Shown here piece after piece: positions 57,004 to 63,962 of a DNA stretch of 64,000 nucleotides. Source of the stretch: a bacterium (GTDB lineage: Bacteria > Bacillota > Clostridia > Christensenellales > Aristaeellaceae). Position 1 is the stretch's first letter, and the number at the start of each line of letters is the position of its first letter. The notes below the pieces were generated by a model. The model was not told the origin of the DNA, ran no database searches, and was given only the letters and a program-made list of their open reading frames with translations. The DNA is taken from positions 85,080-149,079 of the forward strand of contig SFTH01000002.1 in NCBI GenBank assembly GCA_004563405.1, read 5' to 3'. The translations under genes were made by a program, and so were the position numbers.

Positions 57004-57535
57004 ATTGCAGTGCGAGGTCCCCGGATGTCCGGAGAATCTGGAAGCGTTTCTTGCTCAGGTGGCGGATAAGTGCATGGAACTGGAGGGCGTGCAGCGCGCG
57101 GGCTTTGCCGTGCGCGTGGTGGATGACGAGGCCATACGCGCGCTGAACCGGGAAATGCGGGGCATCGACAGCGCCACGGACGTGCTCTCCTTCCCCACCG
57201 TGCGCTACCCCGCCGGCACCACCGCCCGGGACAACCCCCGGCGACTTCGTCGGGAGTACGATCCCGCGATCGGTTACATCAATCTGGGCGACTGCGTGCT
57301 CAACCTGAACCGCGCCCGGGAGCAGGCCGCCGAGTTCGGCCACTCCCTCGCACGGGAGCTGGGCTACCTCACCGCCCACTCTGCCTTTCATCTGATGGGC
57401 TACGACCACATGACCGACGCGGACAAGCGCGCCATGCGGGCCATGGAGAAGCGCGCCATGCAGGCGCTTCAGCTCTGGCGCGCGCCGAAGGAAGAGATGG
57501 AGGAGGATGAAAATGACGCATCGGGAGCTCTTTGA
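56993..57535 (+). CDS. ybeY: Endoribonuclease YbeY
   Basis: A 180-residue metal-dependent RNase for 16S rRNA maturation and ribosome quality control. The zinc motif H-x3-H-x5-H is present as HSAFHLMGYDH (about 130-140), after the typical DVLSFPTVRYP loop. An insertion (about 72-88, NPRRLRREYDPAI) lies before the catalytic helix. ATG at 56993 follows AGGAGG. A Glu/Asp-rich tail ends the protein. It overlaps pgpH and the cdd start. Confidence 0.94.
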   Translation: MPIELQCEVPGCPENLEAFLAQVADKCMELEGVQRAGFAVRVVDDEAIRALNREMRGIDSATDVLSFPTVRYPAGTTARDNPRRLRREYDPAIGYINLGDCVLNLNRAREQAAEFGHSLARELGYLTAHSAFHLMGYDHMTDADKRAMRAMEKRAMQALQLWRAPKEEMEEDENDASGAL

Positions 57536-57950
57536 GCGCGCTTGTGCGGCGCGGGAAAACGCATATGCACCCTATTCCGGCTTCCGGGTGGGCGCGTGCA
57601 TCCTGACGCAGGACGGCTCAACCTTCAGCGGCTGCAACTTTGAAAACGCATCCTACGGCGCGACCATCTGCGCGGAGCGCTGCGCGGCGTCCTGCGCCGT
57701 CGCCGCCGGACAGCGCCGCTTCATGGCCATCGCCATCGCCGGAAACAGCGCGGCCTGGCCCTGCGGCATCTGCCGCCAGGTGCTGCGGGAATTCGCCTGC
57801 GGCCCGGAGATGCCGGTCATCGTCGGCGCAGCGGGCGGAGAATTCACCGTGCGCACCCTGGAGGAACTGCTGCCCGAATCCTTCGGCCCGGAATACCTGC
57901 TGGGCGAAGCGAAAGAACCCAAGAACAGCAAGACAAACGGAGGAAAATAA
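57513..57950 (+). CDS. cdd: Cytidine deaminase
   Basis: A 145-residue homotetrameric-type enzyme deaminating (deoxy)cytidine in pyrimidine salvage. The zinc and catalytic residues are seen in CAERCAA (HAE/CAE motif with catalytic Glu) and PCGICRQVLREF. N-terminal NAYAPYSGFRVGA is typical. ATG at 57513 is preferred, six bases after AGGAGG; the ATG at 57507 touches that site. It overlaps ybeY; the dgkA gene often found between these two in Bacillota is absent. Confidence 0.94.
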   Translation: MTHRELFERACAARENAYAPYSGFRVGACILTQDGSTFSGCNFENASYGATICAERCAASCAVAAGQRRFMAIAIAGNSAAWPCGICRQVLREFACGPEMPVIVGAAGGEFTVRTLEELLPESFGPEYLLGEAKEPKNSKTNGGK

Positions 57951-57951
57951 C

Positions 57952-58842
57952 TTGGCAGATCAAAAATTCCGCTCGGGCTTTGTGGCCATCCTGGGCCGCC
58001 CGAACGTGGGAAAATCCAGCATCATGAACCGCATCGTGGGCGAGAAGGTCGCCATCGTCTCCAACCATCCCCAGACCACCCGCAACAAGCTCCTGGGCGT
58101 GGCCACCGGGCCGGACTGGCAGCTGGTGTTCGTGGACACCCCCGGCCTGCACAAGCCCCGCACGAAGCTGGGCGAGTACATGATGAAGAGCGCCAGCGAC
58201 GCCCGGGAGGGCGTGGACGCGGTGCTGGCCGTGGTGGACGGCCAGAGGATCGGCGGCGGCGACCGCGCGGTGCTCGCAGACATCCAGACCATGAACTGCC
58301 CCCGCTTCCTGGCGGTAAACAAGATCGACGTCGTTCCGCCGGAGAAGCTGATGCCCCAACTGGCGGAACTGAACGAATTCAGCTTCGATCAGATCTTCTC
58401 CGTGTCCGCGCGAACGGGTGAAAACATCGACCTCCTGACCCGGAAGCTGATCGAAGCCATGCCGGAGGGGCCGAAGTACTTCCCGGACGACATGATCACC
58501 GACCAGCCCGAGCGCGTGATGTGCGCGGAGATCATCCGCGAAAAGGCGCTGTTAAACCTGCGGGATGAAATTCCCCACGGCGTGGGCGTGGAGATGCTCC
58601 AGATCAGGAAGGCCAGCGACACGCTGACGGAGATTCACGCAAACGTGTACTGCGAACGGGATTCACACAAGTCCATCATCATCGGCAAGCAGGGCGCCAT
58701 GCTGGGCAAGATCGGCCGCGAGGCCCGCGCGGACATCGAGCGCCTGTTGGGCACGAAGGTGATGCTGAAGCTGTGGGTCAAGGTGCGCGTGGACTGGCGC
58801 AACCGCGCGGGCGATCTGCGCGCGCTGGGCTACGAGGACTGA
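57952..58842 (+). CDS. era: GTPase Era
   Basis: A 296-residue GTPase for 16S rRNA processing and 30S assembly. G1 GRPNVGKSS (15-23), G2 region HPQTTRNK, G3 DTPGLHKP and G4 NKID define the G domain; the C-terminal KH domain has SIIIGKQGAMLGKIG. TTG at 57952 is the start, eight bases after GGAGG (57939-57943); no ATG alternative near. It lies one base after the cdd stop, in the conserved operon. Confidence 0.95.
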   Translation: MADQKFRSGFVAILGRPNVGKSSIMNRIVGEKVAIVSNHPQTTRNKLLGVATGPDWQLVFVDTPGLHKPRTKLGEYMMKSASDAREGVDAVLAVVDGQRIGGGDRAVLADIQTMNCPRFLAVNKIDVVPPEKLMPQLAELNEFSFDQIFSVSARTGENIDLLTRKLIEAMPEGPKYFPDDMITDQPERVMCAEIIREKALLNLRDEIPHGVGVEMLQIRKASDTLTEIHANVYCERDSHKSIIIGKQGAMLGKIGREARADIERLLGTKVMLKLWVKVRVDWRNRAGDLRALGYED

Positions 58843-58845
58843 GCG

Positions 58846-59565
58846 ATGGCAGCGCTATCCACGCCCGCGCTGGTGCTGCGGCGCGCGGACTATTCGGATT
58901 ATGACCGCATGGTCACGCTGTTTTCCCCGCGGCTGGGGCGCATCGACGCCATCGCCCGGGGCTGTCGGCGGTCGAAATCGCCCCTTCTGAACGCCTGCGA
59001 GCCATTCACCAGCGGTGAATTCCAGCTCTACCAGCGCGGGGAGCGCTTTACGCTGGAGCAGTGCCAGATCTCCGAGAGCTTCTTCGAGCTGCGCATGGAT
59101 TACGACCGGCTCACCCACGGCGTGTACTGGCTGAAGCTGCTGGAGGCGGCGGTGATGCCGGACGTCCCCATGGAGGATCTGTTTCTGATCACGCTGCGGG
59201 CGCTGGCCCATCTGAACTACTCCCAGCTTCCGGTGGAGCTGCTGACCATGGCCTTCGAAATGCACCTGATGGCCCAGTTGGGCTACGCCCCCCGGGTGGA
59301 CGCCTGCATGCGCTGCGGGCGCGCCATCGACGACGACGCACACTTCGACGCGGACCGGGGCGGCTGCGTGTGCATGAACTGTCCCTCCGGCGCGCCCTTC
59401 ATCACCAACGGCGCGCGCCGGATTCTGCTCAAGCTCCCCCGCACCCGTTACGATCAGGTCAAGCTCCTGGACGGCCATCCCGACTGGCCGGAGGCAGCGC
59501 GGCTGTTCCGGCGCTACGTCGAAACCCGCGTCAGCGCGGGCACATTTGCGCCTCCGCTCCCCTGA
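58846..59565 (+). CDS. recO: DNA repair protein RecO
   Basis: A 239-residue RecO that loads RecA on SSB-coated DNA with RecR. N-terminal OB fold (1-80, ALVLRRADYSDYDRMVTLFSPRLGRI), helical middle, and a zinc finger with CMRCGR and CVCMNC (about 155-185). The start is ATG at 58846, three bases after era. It is the last gene of the yqfC-recO operon. Confidence 0.92.
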   Translation: MAALSTPALVLRRADYSDYDRMVTLFSPRLGRIDAIARGCRRSKSPLLNACEPFTSGEFQLYQRGERFTLEQCQISESFFELRMDYDRLTHGVYWLKLLEAAVMPDVPMEDLFLITLRALAHLNYSQLPVELLTMAFEMHLMAQLGYAPRVDACMRCGRAIDDDAHFDADRGGCVCMNCPSGAPFITNGARRILLKLPRTRYDQVKLLDGHPDWPEAARLFRRYVETRVSAGTFAPPLP

Positions 59566-59603
59566 AGTCGAGAATTTTTTCACAATTTTTTCGCCGAAGA
59601 TGA

Positions 59604-59632
59604 TTCAAAATCACACGGAAATGGTATATAAT
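59604..59632 (+). promoter_or_regulatory. promoter of the rubrerythrin gene
   Basis: TTCAAA (59604-59609), 17-base spacer and perfect TATAAT (59627-59632). Confidence 0.65.
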
Positions 59633-59685
59633 AAGCGTAAGCCAATTTGAAAGGCAAGATCAATATCACAGGAGGAAGAATCAAT

Positions 59686-60231
59686 ATGAAGAAGTTTGTT
59701 TGCTCCGTTTGCGGTTATGTTTATGAAGGTGAAGCGGCTCCCGCGGTTTGCCCCGTTTGCAAGGCCCCCGCTGACAAGTTCGTCGAGCAGAAGGGCGAAA
59801 TGGATTGGGCCGCCGAGCACGTCGTCGGCGTCGCCAAGGGCGCTCCGGAAGAGATCCTGGAAGGCCTGCGCGCCAACTTCACCGGCGAGTGCACCGAAGT
59901 CGGCATGTACCTGGCCATGGCTCGCGTCGCCCATCGCGAAGGCTATCCCGAGATCGGCCTGTACTGGGAGAAGGCTGCCTATGAAGAGGCTGAGCACGCC
60001 GCGAAGTTTGCCGAGCTGCTGGGCGAAGTCGTGACTGACTCCACCAAGAAGAACCTCCAGATGCGCGTCGAAGCCGAGAACGGCGCCACCGCCGGCAAGA
60101 CCGAGCTCGCCAAGATGGCCAAGGCCCTGAACCTCGACGCCATCCACGACACCGTGCACGAGATGGCCCGCGACGAGGCCCGCCACGGCAAGGCGTTCGA
60201 AGGCCTGCTGAAGCGCTACTTCAACAAGTAA
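59686..60231 (+). CDS. Reverse-type rubrerythrin
   Basis: A 181-residue peroxidase for anaerobic oxidative stress. Unlike classical rubrerythrin, the rubredoxin domain is N-terminal (CSVCGYVYEG and CPVCKAP), followed by a ferritin-like di-iron domain with glutamate motifs (EEILEGLRANFTGECTE, EAEHAAKFAE, EMARDEARHG). This order matches the reverse rubrerythrins of clostridia. ATG at 59686 follows GGAGG (59671-59675). Codon choice is biased toward a small set, typical of a highly expressed gene. It ends at a strong terminator, the last chromosome-type gene before the composition change. Confidence 0.93.
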   Translation: MKKFVCSVCGYVYEGEAAPAVCPVCKAPADKFVEQKGEMDWAAEHVVGVAKGAPEEILEGLRANFTGECTEVGMYLAMARVAHREGYPEIGLYWEKAAYEEAEHAAKFAELLGEVVTDSTKKNLQMRVEAENGATAGKTELAKMAKALNLDAIHDTVHEMARDEARHGKAFEGLLKRYFNK

Positions 60232-60257
60232 GAAATCCTTATCAATCAAGGGTTTTC

Positions 60258-60292
60258 AAGGGAATCACTCTGAAAAGGGTGGTTCCCTTTTT
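60258..60292 (+). terminator. intrinsic terminator of the rubrerythrin gene
   Basis: AAGGGAATCACTC (60258-60270) pairs with GGGTGGTTCCCTT (60277-60289), allowing G-T pairs, followed by T residues to 60292. Confidence 0.8.
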
Positions 60293-60343
60293 GTATTGCG
60301 CTGCCATTTCACTGCTGGTTTGGGCTTGTTTTCGCCCCTCCTT

Positions 60344-60390
60344 TATGTCATTCCTATGTCGCGCCCAAACCACTATGTCATGCTATGTCA
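60344..60390 (+). repeat. cluster of TATGTC repeats at the composition boundary
   Basis: TATGTC(A/G) occurs four times at 60344, 60355, 60374 and 60384; an inverted TGACATG is at 60431-60437. They sit between the rubrerythrin terminator and the first gene of the low-GC region. This could be an att or arm-type recombination site; no integrase gene is in the window to test it. Confidence 0.45.
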
Positions 60391-60503
60391 CCAACCTTGA
60401 ATCGCTGCTGCTGAAAGAATTTCCTTCAAATGACATGACCAAACCACTCAATGCCATTATAAATGTAGCAAATTTTTCTGTCAATTTTCCTTTACAAAGA
60501 AAA

Positions 60504-60529
60504 AAGGGGCGCAACTTACTGCGACCCTT
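60504..60529 (-). terminator. intrinsic terminator of the WYL regulator gene
   Basis: AAGGGGCGCA (60504-60513) and TGCGACCCTT (60520-60529) form a stem; on the minus strand a T run follows (A run 60500-60505). Confidence 0.75.
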
Positions 60530-61514
60530 TAGAATCTTCATATCTTTTTTCAACAGCAGCCAGCATCTCTTTCATGCCATCTACAACTGACTGAGGACTT
60601 TCAATTGTCACCATGTTCTTCAGACCAAACACCCAGCCATAGAACTGAGGACTGATAGCGATGGGGACAGTGATTCTGAAGTGCCTGTCATCAGCCTTCA
60701 TGAGGGTGACTTCTCTGCCAAAGCGATCCAGCACAGTGCCAACCATGTTGTTGGGGAAGCGCATGGTGACAGATTGAAGTTCGCCACTGTACATACCAAA
60801 GGTCTGCTTGGTGAAGTCAGAGAGCTTGATCTTCTTGAACTCCTCCAGCCCCTCAGCCTCCGCCTCTTCAACCTCCACCCCTTCCATGTGGTCAATGCGA
60901 TAGACTCGCATCTTCTTGCCATCATAAGCCAGGAGATAATAGAAGTTGTTGTCATAGATAACTGCCCAAGGACTGATACACTTGATGTCTTCCTTGTAGC
61001 GATACTTGCGCTGCTTTCTTAAATCATAGTCAAAATATGAATAGGAAATCTGCTTGCGCTCATTGATCGCCTGGAAGATCTTGTCCAGCTCATCTCTGGA
61101 CTCATCATTGTCAGTGCGAGTTCTGTTCTGTACAACAACTTGCCTTGTCAGCTTGCTGCTGTCATACACAGTACAGAGCCCCTTCAGCTTTTCAATCAGA
61201 TTGCGCGCTTGGCGCTCACTCAAAAACTTAGAAGCAGACACACAGTCAGCAATCATGCGCACTTCATTGTAGGTGAAGTCAGGATTTTCAAGGTAGTACC
61301 TTTTGCCATTGGGTTCGCGATGAACAATGAATCCATAAGCCTCCAGCGCATCGAAGTCATCATAGATCGCCTTGCGATCAGGCTCATGATTGCTCAGGTG
61401 TTTTGCGAGTTTTTTCTTGATTTCTGACATGGAGATGGGATGCTGCGCATCTGTCTCTCTTCTGAAAATGTTCATCAGATGGACGATTTTCAGTTTGTGT
61501 TCAGCATTTGCCAT
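60516..61514 (-). CDS. WYL-domain transcriptional regulator
   Basis: A 332-residue protein with an N-terminal winged-helix region (about 1-75, HKLKIVHLMNIFRRET and IYDDFDALEAYGFIV), a WYL domain (about 130-225, with PWAVIYDNNFYYLLAYD and KMRVYRIDHMEGV) and a C-terminal WCX-like region (VTMRFPNNMVGTVLDRFG). WYL regulators often bind nucleic-acid-derived ligands and control mobile-element or defence genes. ATG at 61514 is chosen; no strong ribosome binding site is visible. Codon use and GC (clearly lower) differ from the chromosome. No defence effector is recognised in the visible part. Confidence 0.87.
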   Translation of the reverse strand: MANAEHKLKIVHLMNIFRRETDAQHPISMSEIKKKLAKHLSNHEPDRKAIYDDFDALEAYGFIVHREPNGKRYYLENPDFTYNEVRMIADCVSASKFLSERQARNLIEKLKGLCTVYDSSKLTRQVVVQNRTRTDNDESRDELDKIFQAINERKQISYSYFDYDLRKQRKYRYKEDIKCISPWAVIYDNNFYYLLAYDGKKMRVYRIDHMEGVEVEEAEAEGLEEFKKIKLSDFTKQTFGMYSGELQSVTMRFPNNMVGTVLDRFGREVTLMKADDRHFRITVPIAISPQFYGWVFGLKNMVTIESPQSVVDGMKEMLAAVEKRYEDSKGSQ

Positions 61515-61549
61515 TAAGCAACACCAACTTTCTGTATCATCTGGCAACT

Positions 61550-61578
61550 ATCATACAAGACTGTACAGATTTCTACAA
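61550..61578 (-). promoter_or_regulatory. promoter of the WYL regulator
   Basis: Minus-strand TTGTAG (61573-61578), 17-base spacer and TATGAT (61550-61555). Confidence 0.55.
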
Positions 61579-61622
61579 CTTTCTGAAACTCATATGAATC
61601 CAATAGCATCTTTGGTGAATGG

Positions 61623-62273
61623 TTACGCTTCAGCAACTCGTCTGACTTCATCAAAATCATACAAGCGAGTATTTTGATAAGGCTTCTTGTCCCAACCTAT
61701 ATCAGTAAAGCTTACTGCTACACAGGCAGGGCCTTGTTCGGTTTCAGGGTAAATTTCTGTAACCTCACCAATTCTTCCTAATGGGAAAATGCTATCATCA
61801 TGATGAATGAGGGTTTCTACTTTATCGCCAAGGCGCAGTGAATACTTTTTACCCCACCCCATTAGCTCATCAGCACAAGACTGCCATTCGCCTTCGGAGA
61901 GAGGGCAGCATACAGCAATGTATTCACTAAAGGTTCCATCATACACTTTCAAGTCTACAGAGTAGAGGGATTCAGATCTTTTTATGTGTAATGAGATGAA
62001 AGGAATCTCTTTATATAGCCCATAAAAATCCATGTCCAGGCTATCCCTTACACCATATTCCAGCTCTTTCAGTTTTTTGTTCAGCTCTTTGATGTCATCT
62101 ACAAAAATGTACTCTTCAGAGATAGAACCCCATCCATCTGGATTAGAGTAATTCCAGTAAATCTTCATGATTTCCACTCTATCTCCATTGGAAGAGTGGT
62201 GAGGTTCATCAGACACAAAACAATAATGATCGCACTCAATAGTGATTCTTGTGTCATGAGATTCAAATGTCAT
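61623..62273 (-). CDS. Hypothetical protein in the mobile region
   Basis: A 216-residue protein with no recognised family. It is acidic and rich in aromatic residues (IKIYWNYSNPDGWGS-type composition), with a C-terminal part resembling an SH3-like beta barrel (DKVETLIHHDDSIFPLGRIGEVTEIYPE in outline). ATG at 62273 is chosen, with AAGGAGG about seven bases before it; the longer in-frame start at 62402 has none. It is 108 bases upstream of the WYL gene on the same strand, so the two may be co-transcribed. Low GC fits acquired DNA. Confidence 0.65.
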   Translation of the reverse strand: MTFESHDTRITIECDHYCFVSDEPHHSSNGDRVEIMKIYWNYSNPDGWGSISEEYIFVDDIKELNKKLKELEYGVRDSLDMDFYGLYKEIPFISLHIKRSESLYSVDLKVYDGTFSEYIAVCCPLSEGEWQSCADELMGWGKKYSLRLGDKVETLIHHDDSIFPLGRIGEVTEIYPETEQGPACVAVSFTDIGWDKKPYQNTRLYDFDEVRRVAEA

Positions 62274-62552
62274 AGGCCATCCTCCTTCCATCAACAGATC
62301 TAAGTCGATAAAACCAAGGTTGCTCCAAGAGCCAAACGCCTTCCACAGATAATAGAGAGATATAATATAATCTCTGGAAAACCTTTGGTTCTTCCCCCTC
62401 ACAACTCGTCATTTCTCGTCAGAGTCGTCGTCTTCAAATCCTCCGCCCCTCAGAAATTTCAAAGAACTGTGGTCAAAGTGGCTACATCGCATTACATCCC
62501 TTTTCAAGTATAGTAGAGGGAGAAATCCCCAACTATGAAAGGAGAGATGCTT
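62274..62552. other. divergent intergenic region of the mobile element
   Basis: No supported gene. AT-rich sequences that could be promoters on both strands are seen (a TATAGT at 62511-62516 precedes the RHH gene), but none fits the consensus well. Confidence 0.4.
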
Positions 62553-62702
62553 ATGAACTCAATTCAAGTTCGCATTGATTATGATACCAAGCTCCAGCTC
62601 ATGCGCGATGCTGAAGCCAACAAATTGACCCTATCCACCCTCATGCGCAGACTCATCAACCTTTATCTGACTGATGAATCTGTGCGCCAGAATGTACTAT
62701 GA
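62553..62702 (+). CDS. Ribbon-helix-helix (CopG-like) small protein
   Basis: A 49-residue protein: a short N-terminal strand (SIQVRIDYD) followed by two helices (TKLQLMRDAEANKL, then TLSTLMRRLINLYLTD), the classic ribbon-helix-helix arrangement of small DNA-binding repressors found on plasmids and toxin-antitoxin loci. ATG at 62553 lies eight bases after GGAG; the ATG at 62547 is too close. It is 14 bases before the next small frame, so they are probably co-transcribed. Confidence 0.72.
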   Translation: MNSIQVRIDYDTKLQLMRDAEANKLTLSTLMRRLINLYLTDESVRQNVL

Positions 62703-62716
62703 AAGGAGGAATCACT

Positions 62717-62800
62717 ATGAATATCAATCGCCTTGCTGCCAAGCGCGCCCTTGACCTCCAGCGCAGCGCTGGAATCTTTGATCACCCTCAACATGATTAG
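62717..62800 (+). CDS. 27-codon frame ending in amber directly before an in-frame ATG
   Basis: Starts MNINRLAAKRALDLQRSAG after a strong AAAGGAGG-type site (62701-62709). It ends in TAG at 62798-62800. The next codon, ATG 62801, is in the same frame and opens a further 63-residue frame. It could be a leader peptide, the front half of a protein broken by a nonsense mutation, or the start of one protein read through amber. Confidence 0.5.
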   Translation: MNINRLAAKRALDLQRSAGIFDHPQHD

Positions 62801-62992
62801 ATGCTCTGTAATTATGCTGACGCTGCTGCTGAGGATGTCATGAAGGAAATCCAGGAGCAACTGCCAAAGATCGTCTCTGAGACTGTGGATCGCTACATGA
62901 ACTCCAAGAGTGTAGAAGTCAAAGTCGATGAGGCCAGTGTGAAGAGCGTCAAGAGCAAAATCACAGACCTGTTGAGTGGTCTTTTTCGTTGA
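62801..62992 (+). CDS. 63-residue helical protein, possible C-terminal half of an amber-interrupted gene
   Basis: Reads MLCNYADAAAEDVMKEIQEQLPKIVSETVDRYMNSKSVEV and on to LLSGLFR, with predicted amphipathic helices. It has no ribosome binding site of its own; translation would need coupling to, or readthrough from, the 27-codon frame with which it is in phase. Family unknown. Confidence 0.55.
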   Translation: MLCNYADAAAEDVMKEIQEQLPKIVSETVDRYMNSKSVEVKVDEASVKSVKSKITDLLSGLFR

Positions 62993-63022
62993 TCTTCGTA
63001 ATTCAAAATAAAAAGTCGATTT

Positions 63023-63099
63023 GGTGGGAGTATTGTCCAGGCAAAGGCCTCTTGCGCGAGCGCGCCCAGAGGATCCCAATATTGTACCCCCCTACCACC
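63023..63099. repeat. nested inverted repeats between convergent genes
   Basis: Outer arms GGTGGGAG (63023-63030) / CTACCACC (63092-63099), middle TATTG (63031-63035) / CAATA (63077-63081) and inner CCTCT-T-GCGCG / CGCGC-CC-AGAGG (63048-63072). Forms a long imperfect cruciform; could be a transcription end, a structured RNA or an origin/transfer site. Confidence 0.5.
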
Positions 63100-63104
63100 A
63101 GTAA

Positions 63105-63152
63105 GGCGAGAAGCCCATGCGAGAAATCGCAAAGGCTTCTCGCCATTTTTTT
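63105..63152. terminator. intrinsic terminator at the end of the RHH-amber cluster
   Basis: GGCGAGAAGCC (63105-63115) and GGCTTCTCGCC (63134-63144) form an 11-pair stem followed by A and seven T residues, for plus-strand transcripts. Confidence 0.85.
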
Positions 63153-63168
63153 GCTTTAATGCTTTTTC

Positions 63169-63378
63169 TTATACTTTTGTGCCATCAGGGAACTCAAAGC
63201 CAAAGAAATACTTGCCCCCCAGGATTTCGCCAATCTTCTCCAGTTCCTCAACTGTAAAGGTACAGCGCTTTAGCTTCTGGTTGAAGTTGGAGGGGGTTGT
63301 TCCCATCTCGCGCGCCAAAGCTGCCTGGCTCATTCCCTTATAAGCCAGAGCCATGCTGATCTTCTGCTCCATTGTCAT
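63169..63378 (-). CDS. Small XRE-type HTH regulator
   Basis: A 69-residue helix-turn-helix protein with HTH core MSQAALAREMGTTPSNFNQKLKR (in outline: AALAREMG, then TTPSNFNQKL) and a short dimerisation region ending FFGFEFPDGTKV. Phage- or ICE-type repressors of this size commonly regulate lysogeny or element functions. ATG at 63378 follows GAGGTGATAACC. It is divergent from the 63568 gene, the usual layout of a control switch. Confidence 0.8.
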   Translation of the reverse strand: MTMEQKISMALAYKGMSQAALAREMGTTPSNFNQKLKRCTFTVEELEKIGEILGGKYFFGFEFPDGTKV

Positions 63379-63396
63379 GGTTATCACCTCATGGAT

Positions 63397-63425
63397 AGTA
63401 TAGCACACTTCACGAAATAAAGCAA
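63397..63425 (-). promoter_or_regulatory. promoter of the HTH gene
   Basis: Minus-strand TTGCTT (63420-63425), 17-base spacer and TATACT (63397-63402). Confidence 0.6.
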
Positions 63426-63483
63426 TCACTGTATATAATCTGAAAAAGAGTAAAAATAATTTAGAGAAAAGTTGAATTTATGC

Positions 63484-63512
63484 TTGACATCATTAAGCAA
63501 ACGCTATATAAT
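63484..63512 (+). promoter_or_regulatory. consensus promoter of the divergent element operon
   Basis: Perfect TTGACA (63484-63489), 17-base spacer and perfect TATAAT (63507-63512), followed by an AACAATTGTT palindrome (63513-63522) that could be the operator for the HTH repressor. Confidence 0.8.
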
Positions 63513-63567
63513 AACAATTGTTAGGAGGGGCGTCAAGCAACTCCACAAGAAAAGGAGGAAACAAAAA

Positions 63568-63840
63568 ATGTGTGCTGCTACTTCTCAGATGGTTGCCAAG
63601 GTTGCTGAACTGATGGAACTGCGCAAGATGATCGACGACCTGAATGCTGAGGCTGAACTGATCGCTGATGAGATCAAAGCCTATATGGGCGAAGAGGAAA
63701 CCATGACTGCTGGATCCTATGTGGTTCGCTATCAGAATGTTGTCTCTCAGCGCTGCGATACCAAGGAACTCAAACTCCTGGGCGACGCCCTTGACCCCTA
63801 CATGAAGAGAGTTGAAAGTCGCAGATTCTCAGTAAAGTAA
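63568..63840 (+). CDS. Small phage/plasmid-type protein of unknown function
   Basis: A 90-residue protein. Pattern ELRKMIDDLNAEAELIADEIKAYMGEEE, then TAGSYVVRYQNV and a final ESRRFSVK, which is common for small proteins in phages and integrative elements of gut Bacillota; no biochemical function known to me. ATG at 63568 follows AAAAGGAGG. It is transcribed from a consensus promoter divergent from the HTH gene, suggesting it lies in an early operon of the element. Confidence 0.72.
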   Translation: MCAATSQMVAKVAELMELRKMIDDLNAEAELIADEIKAYMGEEETMTAGSYVVRYQNVVSQRCDTKELKLLGDALDPYMKRVESRRFSVK

Positions 63841-63902
63841 AAAGCCTGAACACCTACCACAGCATTCAGGCAAATGCCCACCACTGAACCCTTCACAGAA
63901 CA

Positions 63903-63940
63903 GGGGAGCAAGGATATTCTACCACAAGTCCTTGCTCCCC
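63903..63940 (+). terminator. hairpin between the 63568 gene and the next gene
   Basis: GGGGAGCAAGGA (63903-63914) and TCCTTGCTCCCC (63929-63940) form a 12-pair stem. There is no T tract, and the next gene's ribosome binding site follows, so it may be an attenuator or RNA stabiliser rather than a terminator. Confidence 0.5.
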
Positions 63941-63962
63941 ACAAGAGAAAAGGAGCAAGAGC

